Below, piece by piece: positions 22,901 through 30,302 of a DNA stretch of 64,000 nucleotides; position 1 is the first letter of the stretch, and every line of letters starts with the position of its first letter. A model generated the notes under the pieces. That model made no database searches. It was given only the letters and a program-made list of their open reading frames with translations, and was not told where the DNA came from. This DNA comes from Chionoecetes opilio (taxonomy: Eukaryota; Arthropoda; Malacostraca; Decapoda; Majidae), in the NCBI GenBank assembly GCA_016584305.1, contig JACEEZ010020103.1, forward strand, positions 362,285-426,284, given 5' to 3'. A program made the translations under genes and the position numbers.

Positions 22901-25900
22901 TTTATAGTGACGCCTGTGATTAGAGGCTCATGCCGCCCCCTGTGTCCTCCAATGCACTTGCAATCGAAGGTAGAGTTAATGTGCAGCATGTGGGTGTTCT
23001 TTGGACCACTCGACGGTGCAGAAATATTTTGGTATTCTTCGGGGATCGAACTCGGGTCACCGAGAACGCCACTCGGAGACGCTAACCATTCTGCTACCTG
23101 CCTCCCCAAGTACCCCGTATAGTGCTTAGTTTAATTACAGGTCATGGAAGTTTTAAAAAAGCTTCTGTCTAGTCTTTAATTTTGGTGAAATAGTGCAGTG
23201 CTTCGTTTGAATACGGGTAATGGAATCTATAAAACAGCCTCTATCTTCTCTTTGGTTAGGGTGCGATATCCCTTGGCTGATGTGTGCGACGACATGGTGG
23301 CATACACTAAGCTGACGGATGAGGTGTTCCAACGCATCCTGTATGACGAGGGGAGCCACCCGGAGCTTGAACACGCCCAGCACATCCTTAACAACATATA
23401 CAAGCGTCAACTGTACCTCTGTGTAGGCCATACCAGACCCAACAACCCCGACACTGTGAGTATTTTGTATCTTGAATTAATGTTTTTTCTTTCTATCTTT
23501 TTTTGTGAGTACGTACAGTAAACCCTCTCCAATTCGAACTAGTTTGGGGGGAATCCTGGGTCGAATTAGCCGAAAGTCCGAATTATCCGATGGTTACCTC
23601 AAGCCCCTCCACACAATAAGGACTCACTCAAACATGCCAAAACAGCACAGATTGTATTACTTGTACTCACCAAAACCTTCGTATATATGGTCACGCTGGG
23701 CAGCCGCGGCACACTTCGCATGGAAGAGGCCGGACTCGTACTAGTAAGGCCCGGATAATTCGAACTTCTGTTGAAATTATGGAAAGTTGTTGAAAATTTG
23801 AACTGGCCTGAAACAGGTCGAATTATCCGAAGTCAAATGATACGGGTTGTAATTAGAGTGTTTACTGTATTTCTATCTTCTGTCGTGAATGTCAGTTCTC
23901 TCTTTTCTATCTTTTCTAAGCTGACTAATTTGCTTGTTTTGTTATGTGCCACCCTTCTTATTTAGGAGGACAGTTGTATGTAAAAGCAGGGCCGTTTCTT
24001 ACTATATGCAAGCTACACGGTTGCACAGGGCCCCCGAAGCCACCGAGGGGCCCCAAGCTGCCATTATTTGCTTATTTTTATATAGAATCTAGTCTCTTTT
24101 CCTCTTAAAGTGCACCAGATTGATGCATTTAAATATAAAAGGCGTTCCTGCGGACCACCTTAGAGGGCTTGGAATCCCCCCACCATAGTTTTACAAAATA
24201 GGGCCCCCAAACAGCATTTCCCACTGGGGCCCATAAGGCTAGGAACGGCACTGTTGAAAAGAATATGTAGGATAAGCTACTCTCTCTCCTCTGTCAATAA
24301 ATTAATCTATCATCAGTATTAAATTCTCCTGAACTATGTAAAAAAATCTTAAATACGACTTAATGAACCCGGCAGTGTTATTTATATGTGGAATTTATGA
24401 TGTGCCTTTAATGCAGTCAAATGAACTTACTGTAATTGACATATAAAGCTAATTTAGGGTGGTAAATGATTGGAATGGGCTCAGTCATCAGGTAGTTAGT
24501 GCGGAGTCAATAGGAAGTTTTAGGCTAGACAGTGTTATGGATGGGGATGAAAGGTGGATGTAGGTAGTGTTAAGTAACAGGAATTACCACGTGTAGGTCG
24601 CCCGGCCTCTTGTAGCTTCCTTATTTTATTATGTTATTATTTTCGTATGTCTTCTTTCTTGTGTGATTTTGCGAATGTCTAAAATGCTAAACTCTTAAAA
24701 TTATATTACTTTATTTACTCTACTTTATCTACTTTATTTACAGGAACTACCACGTTTAGGTCTCACGGCTTCTTGTAGCTTCCTTATTTTCTTATGTTCT
24801 TCTTATGTTCTTATATTGTGCAACTATCTTTGTTTCAACACCATTATTTTCTTATGTTGTTCTCCTTATGTTCTTATATTGTGCAACTATCTTTGTTACA
24901 ACACCAGACTGGCCAAGATCTCGAAGAAGCCCTGGAAAGGAGCATCCCAAAAGACAGCTTACTCACCCCGCAGGATCTGATCATAACTGTGGTGGACCTG
25001 AATTACGGGATGAAGGACCAAAACCCGGTTGAATTGGTCTATTTCTACAACAAAAACTCGCCCACGAAGGGAAAGAAAATCAAGAAGGAAGAAAGCACTA
25101 TGCTACCTGAGAGGTTTGTATTTATATTATGCTGAAGTTAATATAATATAAGACTAATATAATAATATACATAGACCTCATTAAACATAGGATATCCTCG
25201 AAAATTCTGAATATGTTATCAATTTTCCTAAACGTAAAAAGTTGCGTAAAATGACCTTAACACACAAAAAAATTGACACCGTATTGAAAGCAAATTCTGA
25301 AAGGCTTTTGAAAGAAGAATAAATGATGAAGTTAACAACATTGTTCTGAAATGTTAAGAAAATGGAGAAATCAATGAGAACATTACATTCTCGCCATTAC
25401 AGATGTGAGGCAATAACATCATAATGCTACCCTCAATAACACTATAGTCGCCACTGCACTAATGTCGCCAGGCAAACTTTATAGGCGAATATTACAAATT
25501 TAAGCATCACTACAGACTTGTATGTGCCACTGAAGATAAGTACATAATATAAACTACTGTGCATGCCTCTTCAGTGACACATACAAGTCTGTAGTAATGC
25601 TTAAATTCGTAATGTATGGTGCCTGGCGACTATAGTGTTATTGATGGTAGACAGCAAAAGACAATAGGGTTTGAATCATAATTATTATGAGGGCATAAAA
25701 AAATCTGATATACGAGTCTTAGCTTATTGCAAAATATAAATGTTGATAAAGTGGAGGGTTGAGTTTAATATTGGTGTTATCATCTTGTTGGGTTTAATAT
25801 TGGTGTTATCATCTTGTTGGGTTTAATATTGGTGTTATCATCTTGTTGGGTTTAATATTGGTGTTATCATCTTGTTGGGTTTAATATTGGTGTTATCATT

Positions 25901-28900
25901 TTGTTGGGTTTAATATTGGTGTTATCATCTTGTTGGGTTTAATATTGGTGTTATCATCTTGTTGGGTTTAATATTGGTGTTATCATTTGTTGGGTTTAAT
26001 ATTGGTGTTATCATCTTGTTGGGTTTAATATTGGTGTTATCATCTTGTTGGGTTTAATATTGGTGTTATCATCTTGTTGGGTTTAATATTGGTGTTATCA
26101 TTTTGTTGGGTTTAATATTGGTGTTATCATCTTGTTGGGTTTAATATTGGTGTTATCATCTTGTTGGGTTTAATATTGGTGTTATCATCTTGTTGGGTTT
26201 AATATTGGTGTTATCATCTTGTTGGGTTTAATATTGGTGTTATCATTTTGTTGGGTTTAATATTGGTGTTATCATTTTGTTGAGTTTAATATTGGTGTTA
26301 TCATCTTGTTGGGTTTAATATTGGTGTTATCATCTTGTTGGGTTTAATATTGGTGTTATCATCTTGTTGGGTTTAATATTGGTGTTATCATCTTGTTGGG
26401 TTTAATATTGGTGTTATCATCTTGTTGGGTTTAATATTGGTGTTATCATCTTGTTGGGTTTAATATTGGTGTTATCATCTTGTTGAGTTTAATATTGGTG
26501 TTATCATCTTGTTGGGTTTAATATTGGTGTTATCATCTTGTTGGGTTTAATATTGGTGTTATCATCTTGTTGGGTTTAATATTGGTGTTATCATCTTGTT
26601 GGGTTTAATATTGGTGTTATCATCTTGTTGGGTTTAATATTGGTGTTATCATTTTGTTGGGTTTAATATTGGTGTTATCATCTTGTTGGGTTTAATATTG
26701 GTGTTATCATTTTGTTGGGTTTAATATTGGTGTTATCATTTTGTTGGGTTTAATATTGGTGTTATCATCTTGTTGGGTTTAATATTGGTGTTATCATTTT
26801 GTTGGGTTTAATATTGGTGTTATCATCTTGTTGGGTTTAATATTGGTGTTATCATCTTGTTGAGTTTAATATTGGTGTTATCATCTTGTTGGGTTTAATA
26901 TTGGTGTTATCATCTTGTTGGGTTTAATATTGGTGTTATCATCTTGTTGGGTTTAATATTGGTGTTATCATTTTGTTGGGTTTAATATTGGTGTTATCAT
27001 TTTGTTGGGTTTAATATTGGTGTTATCATCTTGTTGGGTTTAATATTGGTGTTATCATTTTGTTGGGTTTAATATTGGTGTTATCATTTTGTTGAGTTTA
27101 ATATTGGTGTTATCATCACTGTTTCAGATTCCAGGAGAAAATTTTTAGAGTATTATGTAGGAGCAGTAAAGAGGATAAATTCAAGCAGGCCCAGGAAGCC
27201 CTACAGATAGCCTGCCAGGAACTCAACATGAAGAAGCCACATGTAAGTATCTACTCCAACATGTCCTGCTATCCTGCCCCCATCTTACTACTGCCCATTC
27301 CAGTTCTGTTCCTCATTTGTCCTCCCTTTCCCGACCTCCCTGTATTGCGGACATTCTCCCGGAATCCCCCTCCTCCCTGAGTAATTTAATCTCCTTCCTC
27401 CAACAAATCCACATCCTTCATCTGATCTAACCATCCTGCTGTAACATTCCGTTCCTCTCCCCTTCCCTCACTGTTTCACTCTTTCTCTATAACCCCTTCC
27501 CTTTTTATGCTTTGCCATAGTGCCATATGACCTCTGATGTCTGACACATTTCCCCCTTTTTGGCATTAAATCAATCAATCAATGCGAGTATCTACCTGTA
27601 TCAGATCAAAATTACCAATACAGGGAGGTCCCGAAGATACGAGCAGTTAGGTTCCACCTGGCATACTCGTAAAGCGAAATCTCGTATAACAAAACACATA
27701 ACTAATGGTAAAATATAGGTTTGGTTCCAGGACCCCATCAATTATAAAAAATAAAAATAAAATAAAAATAAAAAAGACGTTTTTCAAGCTAAAATAAACT
27801 ATAGCAAACAACAAACACACAGCGTCTATATTACCCACACTGTACTACCTATTCTGTAGAAAAAGCATTCTGAAAGAGAAAATAGCACACAAAATAACAT
27901 AACTGCACATTAATTAAACATAAAACATGCATAACAAGCAAAAAAGACGTTGTAATGTAGGGGACGCCGCGTGATACAAGAGAAGGTAGCGGTCCCAAGG
28001 TTGGGGCCGCACACCTGCTAATTACCCCTAAAGGTCAGGCCGCGCCATATGCTTAATTACCCTTCATGTCACGCCTTGCTAGGGGTGACCTGACTGCGGT
28101 CCCAAGGTTGGGGCCGCACACCTGCTAATTACCCCTAAATGTCAGGCCGCACCATATGCTTAATTACCCTTCAGGTCACGGCTTGCTAGGTGTGACCTCA
28201 TTGGGGTCAACCAAATCCCCCTTTGTCCAGCCTGGGAGTGGTAGGGCGTGCATTTTGAACTTGATAATTTTACTCACCCCAGTTTGAATATCGTATCATT
28301 GGATTTTCGATCTCGTATATTGAAAATAGACCCTAATTTACACATCTCGTATCATTGGATTCTCGTATACCGAATGCTCGTATAACGGGACCTCCCTGTA
28401 GTCTATTTTTTGTAACGAGGCGAAAATTCCATTCTGTCTTAAGGTCTCATGCTCAAAATGATGCTTATATAATACCTGACGATATGGTTAACTATGATAA
28501 AAATACAGCTGAAATTTAGAAGAAGCGTAGTATTCCTTTCTGGTATCAAATATCAGTCAGTAAACAGCAAGGGGGCAGGATTTTTCACCTCTTAAAAAAA
28601 AAACAGTTTTAAGTCTTCAGCAAACCTTGTAGTAAGATGAATTATAAATGAATTCCCAAAATTATATAAACAAGGATAGAATTGGTTTGCCCCTATGATG
28701 TGTGAGGATGAGAATGAATGAGTGGTGTTTTAACCATACATTACATACATTTCCTTTCCACTCCATCTCTCCCATAAATTAAAGCCTATTTAGATTTTAA
28801 AAAGAAATAGGGAGAAAAGTGGTTCACAAATACGGTGGTAAATGATTGGAATGGACTCGGTCGTCAGGTAGTTAGTGCGGAGTCAATAGGGAGTTTTAAA

Positions 28901-29465
28901 AGGAGGCTAGACAGCTTTATGGATGGGAATGAAAGGTGGATGTAGGTAGTGTTAAGGCCGTCACACACGGGGATATTTTCCGGCATCTTTTGGTATTTTG
29001 CTACCATTTGATGCCCGTAGTTGTGGCAAAAAATGCGCGTTTCGTCACACGGCGTTTCGGCTACGAGCATCTTCTACTAGCATCTTCCGGGACCCGCGAC
29101 CAAAACAAACACTATAGCAGCCAGATGAAGTCTTCTTGTACGATCCATAGTGTTTGTTTTGGTCGCGGCTCCCGGAAGATGCCAGTAGCAGATGCTCCTA
29201 GCCGAAACGACGTGTGACGACACGCACATTATTTTGCCACCACTACGGGCATCAAATGGTAGCAAAATACCAAAAAGATGCTGGAAAATAAATGTGTGAC
29301 ACGGCCTTTAAGTAACAGGAACTACCACGTGTAGGTCTTTCGGCCTCTTGTAGCTTCCTTATCTTCTTATGTTCTTATTTATTACTGAAGTCAATTGTTA
29401 TGATCTCTCTTTCCCAGGTTGAGTTCTTCCCATCCCTCTTGTCGTCGCCAAAGAAGCACAGATAG
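10686..29465 (+). CDS. SAMHD1: SAMHD1-type dNTP triphosphohydrolase, whole gene span (11 exons)
   Basis: The family hydrolyses dNTPs to deoxynucleosides and triphosphate, which limits dNTP pools and, in vertebrates, retroviral reverse transcription. Joining the exons gives about 474 codons, assuming one missing base in exon 3. HD-type residues are present: H54, H93-D94 and D193, matching human H167, H206-D207 and D311. The substrate contacts R249, H253, Y257 and Q258 are kept. At the allosteric site D24, Q29 and R32 match human D137, Q142 and R145. Human SAMHD1 has 626 aa with an N-terminal SAM domain, and no SAM domain is recognisable here. The ATG at 10,711 is the first in the exon and sits exactly at the HD-core start. 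The frame is open upstream to the acceptor, so an additional 5' coding exon is possible. The C-terminus is SSPKKHR. The exon-3 frameshift makes this either an assembly error or a broken allele. Confidence 0.9.
11194..11996 (-). mobile_element. TA-flanked MITE (AAACCCTTCATG ends) carrying a LINE 3' fragment, copy 1
   Basis: The ends are AATAAACCCTTCATG and CATGAAGGGTTTA, flanked by TA. The interior carries a LINE tail on the minus strand. Copy 2 (19,846-20,628) has the same junctions between MITE and LINE sequence, so the composite was copied as a unit. Confidence 0.75.
11407..11859 (-). pseudogene. LINE reverse-transcriptase C-terminal fragment
   Basis: A 150-codon frame with [34 protein letters not shown] and a final [12 protein letters not shown]. 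These are typical of the region downstream of the RT palm in non-LTR retrotransposons. The N-terminal RT and endonuclease parts are absent. The plus-strand copy at about 19,950-20,410 is closely similar, and a shorter piece lies at 60,605-60,850. Confidence 0.8.
12210..12284 (+). CDS. SAMHD1: SAMHD1 exon 2
   Basis: Acceptor CTCTCTTTCAG and donor CTTGG|GTAAG. It encodes the segment ending NRFEHCLG, where the histidine (H54) is the first metal-binding residue of the HD motif. The exon enters completing a codon and leaves after two bases, which fits exons 1 and 3. Confidence 0.93.
12545..13140 (-). pseudogene. LINE (RTE/Jockey-like) RT C-terminal fragment in SAMHD1 intron 2
   Basis: The minus strand encodes [27 protein letters not shown] and, in another frame, VSTRSP with a following RQAKEDME. 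This is the recurrent C-terminal signature of arthropod non-LTR retrotransposons. At least one frameshift separates the two parts. It lies antisense to the host gene. Confidence 0.7.
13203..13434 (+). repeat. Tandemly duplicated 3' splice-site region before exon 3
   Basis: Units of 44-54 bp ending TTGTTTTGT(A/G)TTG(C/T)AGGG repeat five times. Their AG dinucleotides end at 13,229, 13,273, 13,324, 13,375 and 13,429. Only the last is followed by the SAMHD1 reading frame. Use of 13,324 or 13,375 would meet a stop codon within three codons. Confidence 0.85.
13430..13612 (+). CDS. SAMHD1: SAMHD1 exon 3 with apparent 1-bp deletion
   Basis: The acceptor is GTGTTGCAG and the donor TGGGTG|GTGAG. The exon begins in one frame ([14 protein letters not shown]) and continues in another ([12 protein letters not shown]). 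The switch is at about 13,470-13,475 within CAGACAGACAG. Alignment to the known family order needs exactly one extra base there. Downstream it carries the HD signature [11 protein letters not shown] (H93, D94, H97, H102). The total exon length only keeps phase with exon 4 if that base is restored. Confidence 0.9.
13613..14221. other. SAMHD1 intron 3
   Basis: AT-rich sequence with several copies of TCAATAATATTGA and related ATTGATCAAT palindromes between 13,760 and 13,990. GCGGCCCACACAC near the left and AACCCACACACAG near the right suggest an old MITE. No gene is seen. Confidence 0.5.
14222..14410 (+). CDS. SAMHD1: SAMHD1 exon 4
   Basis: Acceptor CTATTTCAG and donor TACCAG|GTCAGT; 63 codons in phase 0. 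It begins HES, continuing the conserved WTHE-type motif across the junction (the tryptophan is in exon 3). It contains [17 protein letters not shown] and [15 protein letters not shown], all typical of SAMHD1. A hAT MITE begins seven bases into the following intron. Confidence 0.95.
14417..15281 (+). mobile_element. hAT MITE at the exon-4 donor, with internal 25-bp array
   Basis: The ends are CAGTGCCGTTTCTAG and AAGAAACGGCCCAG. The 8-bp duplication AGGTCAGT lies at 14,409-14,416 and 15,282-15,289, and this octamer is the SAMHD1 5' splice site itself. The sister copy at 23,987-24,253 is 267 bp. The extra length here is a tandem expansion of GGGGGCCCTATGCGAAATGC + TGTTT. Confidence 0.9.
14446..15075. 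repeat. 25-bp tandem array inside the hAT MITE
   Basis: About 24-25 units of CTATGCGAAATGCTGTTTGG + GGGCC, with TGTGAA, TACGAA, TGCAAA and TTTGGAA variants. The period is not a multiple of three, so all three frames stay open and give spurious repetitive peptides. Confidence 0.97.
15586..15666 (+). CDS. SAMHD1: SAMHD1 exon 5
   Basis: The acceptor TTTTTTTCCAG follows a T-rich tract and the donor is ATGAAG|GTACAG; 27 codons in phase 0. It contains [18 protein letters not shown], with D193 as the last HD metal ligand and Y197 and D201 matching the human substrate-site Tyr315 and Asp319. Confidence 0.95.
15700..15826. repeat. Compound (CA)n/(CCCACA)n microsatellite
   Basis: CACACA runs separated by CTTCATACACCCACACC, the larger module appearing twice. 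It begins about 35 bp inside SAMHD1 intron 5. Confidence 0.93.
16385..16587. mobile_element. TTAA MITE, family A copy 2
   Basis: Bounded by TTAA at 16,381 and 16,588, with ends CCCATTGAGGCCCA and GGGCCTCAAGGGG. Same family as the 3,323 copy, here in SAMHD1 intron 5. Confidence 0.85.
16625..16786 (+). mobile_element. CR1-like LINE 3' tail
   Basis: A short LINE end with TGGATGGGGATGAAAGGCGG, GGAACTACCACGTGTAGG and CTTCCTTATGTTCTTA. It matches the 3' end of the LINE at 50,870-52,056. A second fragment of the same tail follows at 17,000-17,055. Confidence 0.8.
16791..16995. mobile_element. TTAA MITE, family A copy 3
   Basis: Ends CCCCTTCACACCCAGA and GTCTCAAGGGG, flanked by TTAA. The right flank is a LINE tail starting exactly at the family's TTAA (TTAAGTGACAGGAAC). 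The left flank is the end of another LINE copy. Confidence 0.85.
17075..17253 (+). CDS. SAMHD1: SAMHD1 exon 6
   Basis: Acceptor TTTGTGCACAG and donor TACAT|GTGAGC. It encodes [30 protein letters not shown] and TIDYM. R249, H253, Y257 and Q258 match the human dNTP-contacting R366, H370, Y374 and Q375. The final codon is split after two bases and completed by the G that starts exon 7. Confidence 0.95.
17318..17521. mobile_element. TTAA MITE, family A copy 4
   Basis: Ends CCCCTTCACGCCCAGA and GGTCTCAAGGGG, with TTAA on both sides. It begins 64 bp after exon 6. Confidence 0.85.
17905..18106. mobile_element. TTAA MITE, family A copy 5
   Basis: The left TTAA is intact and the right one has mutated to TTCA. 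Ends are CCCCTTGAGACCCAGA and TCTGGGTGTGAAGGGG. Confidence 0.8.
18107..18860. other. SAMHD1 intron 6, no gene seen
   Basis: AT-rich intronic DNA. The open frames at 18,541-18,863 have no recognisable domain. Confidence 0.5.
18864..19428 (-). mobile_element. Inverted Penelope-like tails split by a TA-flanked MITE
   Basis: Outer inverted ends read GAGACACGGCCTGAGAAGCG and CGCTTCTCAGCCCGTGTCTC. On the minus strand, 18,900-18,950 reads CTGATGAAGCCC, a short loop, then GGCGAAAC. This resembles the hammerhead-ribozyme core found in Penelope-like retroelements, but with one extra A after CTGATGA. A related hairpin (CCCAGTAAAGGC with GCCTTTACTGGG) overlaps it. Confidence 0.5.
19002..19400. mobile_element. 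TA-flanked MITE with 25-bp inverted ends
   Basis: The ends read CAGGTTGAAGTTCCCAAACT and AGTTTGGGAACTTCAACCTG, with identity extending a few bases further inside. TA stands on each side (19,000-19,001 and 19,401-19,402). Tc1/mariner-pogo class is inferred. Confidence 0.85.
19535..19820 (-). mobile_element. tRNA-derived SINE with GT-rich end
   Basis: On the minus strand the head near 19,815 has A box TGGCTCAGTGG and B box CGTTCGATCCC. The body continues toward a TG-rich tail near 19,560. It resembles a Leu/Ser-type tRNA head and differs from the 10,106 SINE. Confidence 0.6.
19846..20628 (+). mobile_element. TA-flanked MITE carrying a LINE 3' fragment, copy 2
   Basis: The ends are CAGTAAACCCTTCATG and CATGAAGGGTTTATTG, flanked by TA. 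Inside are a poly-C/poly-T tract, a LINE tail (plus strand, about 19,950-20,500) and poly-A. The MITE-LINE junctions match copy 1 at 11,194-11,996. Confidence 0.8.
19949..20412 (+). pseudogene. LINE RT C-terminal fragment
   Basis: Encodes the same peptide as 11,407-11,859 ([15 protein letters not shown] and FIPFTGKL). A frameshift in LWNSL/LELSS displaces the last 30 codons into another frame ending [10 protein letters not shown] poly-A tract follows at about 20,507-20,528. Confidence 0.8.
20640..21225. other. SAMHD1 intron 6, no gene seen
   Basis: Contains an imperfect duplication (CAGGGTGACTTAGAAGTGTA and GGGGTGACTTAGAGGCTACA blocks about 160 bp apart). The small open frames have no recognised domain. 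Confidence 0.5.
21230..21439. mobile_element. TTAA MITE, family A copy 6
   Basis: TTAA on both sides; ends CCCCTTCACGCCCAGA and GGGCCTCAAGGGG. Confidence 0.85.
21444..22349. other. SAMHD1 intron 6, no gene seen
   Basis: AT-rich intronic DNA without a recognised element. Confidence 0.5.
22354..22550. mobile_element. TTAA MITE, family A copy 7
   Basis: The most diverged copy. It has TTAA on both sides and ends CCTTCACGCCCAGA and GGGCCTCAGGGGG. It lies about 50 bp upstream of the exon 7 acceptor. Confidence 0.8.
22599..22655 (+). CDS. SAMHD1: SAMHD1 exon 7
   Basis: Acceptor TTTTCCCACAG and donor GATGG|GTACGT. Eighteen full codons ([18 protein letters not shown]) with a split codon at each end. 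It matches the family segment between the Y-Q-H motif and the DDM-AYTKLTD motif. Confidence 0.9.
22786..23113 (-). mobile_element. tRNA-derived SINE in SAMHD1 intron 7
   Basis: On the minus strand a tRNA-like head (A box TAGCAGAATGG, B box AGTTCGATCCC) is followed by a body ending in an AT-rich TTATTTATTTATT-type tail. Its head differs from the other SINE heads in the window. Confidence 0.7.
23260..23455 (+). CDS. SAMHD1: SAMHD1 exon 8
   Basis: The acceptor is CTTTGGTTAG and the donor GACACT|GTGAGT. After one completing base it reads [20 protein letters not shown], the strongly conserved helix segment, then a less conserved helix and [10 protein letters not shown]. It ends in phase 0. Confidence 0.93.
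23516..23867. mobile_element. TA-flanked MITE (CAGTAAACCCTC ends)
   Basis: TA at 23,514-23,515 and 23,868-23,869. Ends are CAGTAAACCCTCTCCAATT and AATTAGAGTGTTTACTG. Internal TCGAATTA(T/G)CCGA repeats. The class resembles pogo/Tigger MITEs. It begins 60 bp after exon 8. Confidence 0.8.
23987..24253 (-). mobile_element. hAT MITE, 267-bp sister of the exon-4 donor element
   Basis: In the opposite orientation to the 14,417 copy, with ends CAGGGCCGTTTCTTAC and CTAGGAACGGCACTG. Flanks TGTAAAAG and TTGAAAAG form an imperfect 8-bp duplication. It carries a single copy of the sequence that is a 25-bp array in the other element. Confidence 0.85.
24455..24795 (+). mobile_element. CR1-like LINE 3' tails (two pieces)
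   Basis: The first piece runs from GTGGTAAATGATTGGAATGG to the CTTCCTTATTTT end. The sequence GTAGTGTTAAGTAACAGG is uninterrupted here and serves as an empty-site reference for the insertion at 28,956. A second partial tail starts at about 24,742 with GGAACTACCACG. Confidence 0.8.
24908..25113 (+). CDS. SAMHD1: SAMHD1 exon 9
   Basis: Acceptor TTACAACACCAG and donor GAGAG|GTTTGT. It begins TGQDLEE and contains the conserved [20 protein letters not shown] (compare the human DVINMDYGM region) and MLPER. The last codon is split after two bases. Confidence 0.93.
25427..25650. mobile_element. Family B foldback MITE in SAMHD1 intron 9
   Basis: Ends CTACCCTCAATAACACTATAG and CTATAGTGTTATTGATGGTAG. 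The interior is itself palindromic (TTTAAGCATCACTACAGAC against GTCTGTAGTAATGCTTAAA). Confidence 0.85.
25755..27116. repeat. 29-bp tandem array abutting exon 10
   Basis: About 47 units of GGGTTTAATATTGGTGTTAT + CATCTTGTT, with CATTTTGTT and GAGTTT variants. The last unit ends about 10 bp before the exon 10 acceptor, so the array supplies the region where a branch point would normally lie. Confidence 0.97.
27128..27242 (+). CDS. SAMHD1: SAMHD1 exon 10
   Basis: The acceptor ATCACTGTTTCAG sits directly after the 29-bp array and the donor is CCACAT|GTAAGT. It encodes [13 protein letters not shown] and a helix ending in MKKPH, which aligns with the family C-terminal lobe. Confidence 0.93.
27243..27615. 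other. Start of SAMHD1 intron 10, pyrimidine-rich
   Basis: Unusually C/T-rich (CTCCTTCCTCC and similar), ending in AATCAATCAATCAATG. No gene or transposon end was recognised. Confidence 0.5.
27621..28398. mobile_element. TA-flanked MITE (CAGGGAGGTCCCG ends)
   Basis: TA at 27,619-27,620 and 28,399-28,400, with ends CAGGGAGGTCCCG and CGGGACCTCCCTG. Subterminal TCGTATA motifs occur on both sides. The middle holds two copies of a roughly 100-bp block beginning GCGGTCCCAAGGTTGGGGCC (27,989 and 28,098). Confidence 0.85.
28401..28830. other. SAMHD1 intron 10, no gene seen
   Basis: AT-rich sequence with no recognised feature. Confidence 0.5.
28832..29377 (+). mobile_element. CR1-like LINE 3' tail interrupted by a foldback element
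   Basis: The LINE portions are 28,832-28,955 (GTGGTAAATGATTGGAATGG and following) and 29,308-29,377 (AAGTAACAGGAACTACCACG and following). Together they match the uninterrupted tail at 24,455. Confidence 0.85.
28956..29307. mobile_element. 352-bp TTAA foldback MITE
   Basis: Flanked by TTAA (28,952-28,955 and 29,308-29,311). The left end is GGCCGTCACACACGG and the right end GTGTGACACGGCC. The arms are complementary for most of their length (TTTGGTATTTTGCTACCATT against AATGGTAGCAAAATACCAAA). Confidence 0.88.
29418..29465 (+). CDS. SAMHD1: SAMHD1 exon 11 (C-terminus and stop)
   Basis: The acceptor is CTCTTTCCCAG. Fifteen codons, [15 protein letters not shown], then TAG. The SPKK sequence is a full CDK consensus at the extreme C-terminus. 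In human SAMHD1 the regulatory CDK site (Thr592 in TPQKK) also lies near the C-terminus. Confidence 0.9.
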   Translation, partial: VEFFPSLLSSPKKHR

Positions 29466-29542
29466 TATAAGGATGCTTGAAGTGTCAACAAGTCAAGGTG
29501 CTCAATGTCATGATTCAGAGGTTCATAGTCAGCCAGTCTGCA

Positions 29543-29702
29543 TGGTATGAACTACATGGTTACTACATGGTATGAACTACATGCTTACTACATGGTATGA
29601 ACTACATGCTTACTACATGGTATGAACTACGTGGTTACTACATGGTATGAACTACATGCTTACTACATGGTATGAACTACATGCTTACTACATGGTATGA
29701 AC
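29543..29702. repeat. 25-bp tandem repeat in the presumed SAMHD1 3' UTR
   Basis: About six to seven units of TACTACATGGTATGAACTAC + ATGCT, with ATGGT and GTGGT variants. It begins about 80 bp after the stop codon. Confidence 0.93.
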
Positions 29703-29914
29703 ATTACCATAGTTCAAGAAAGCTCTGACCCAGCTCACTAGGGTAATGTATTATTCAGTGAGGCAGTATAGGGTGAGTGTGGACTTTATTTATATCGTTT
29801 AAGTTTTATTTATTTAAGTATTGAGATACATACTCTACATATTTATGACATGATTAACCTGGAATATCATAGAATTCATGATTTTGAAATATTCCGCAAT
29901 TTTAGTTTGATCAG

Positions 29915-30145
29915 CTACTGTCAATAACACTATAGTCGCCACTGCACTAATGTTGCCAGGCACCATATATTATGAATTTTAGCATCACTACATAATTGTG
30001 TGTGCCACTGAAGAGGCATACACAGTAATTTATATTATGTACCTGTCTTCAGTGGCACAAACAAGTCTGTAATGAAGCTAGAATTTGTAATATGTGGAGG
30101 CAGGCGACATTAGTGCAGTGGCGACTGTAGTGTTATTGACGGTAG
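29915..30145. mobile_element. Family B foldback MITE
   Basis: Ends CTACTGTCAATAACACTATAG and GTAGTGTTATTGACGGTAG, with internal complementary arms. It probably lies in the SAMHD1 3' UTR or just downstream. Confidence 0.85.
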
Positions 30146-30302
30146 GTACAACTTCATATTTATTAATTGGTGGGTGAGTCTTCTAGTTTTAATGTTCATT
30201 AATTTTATTCCTCTGAGTTATGTTTTTGAAATCCCAAGTGATCATAGTGAACCTCATACAAGCTTTACAGTTTTATAATTATACTAAGTGTTAATGTCAG
30301 TC

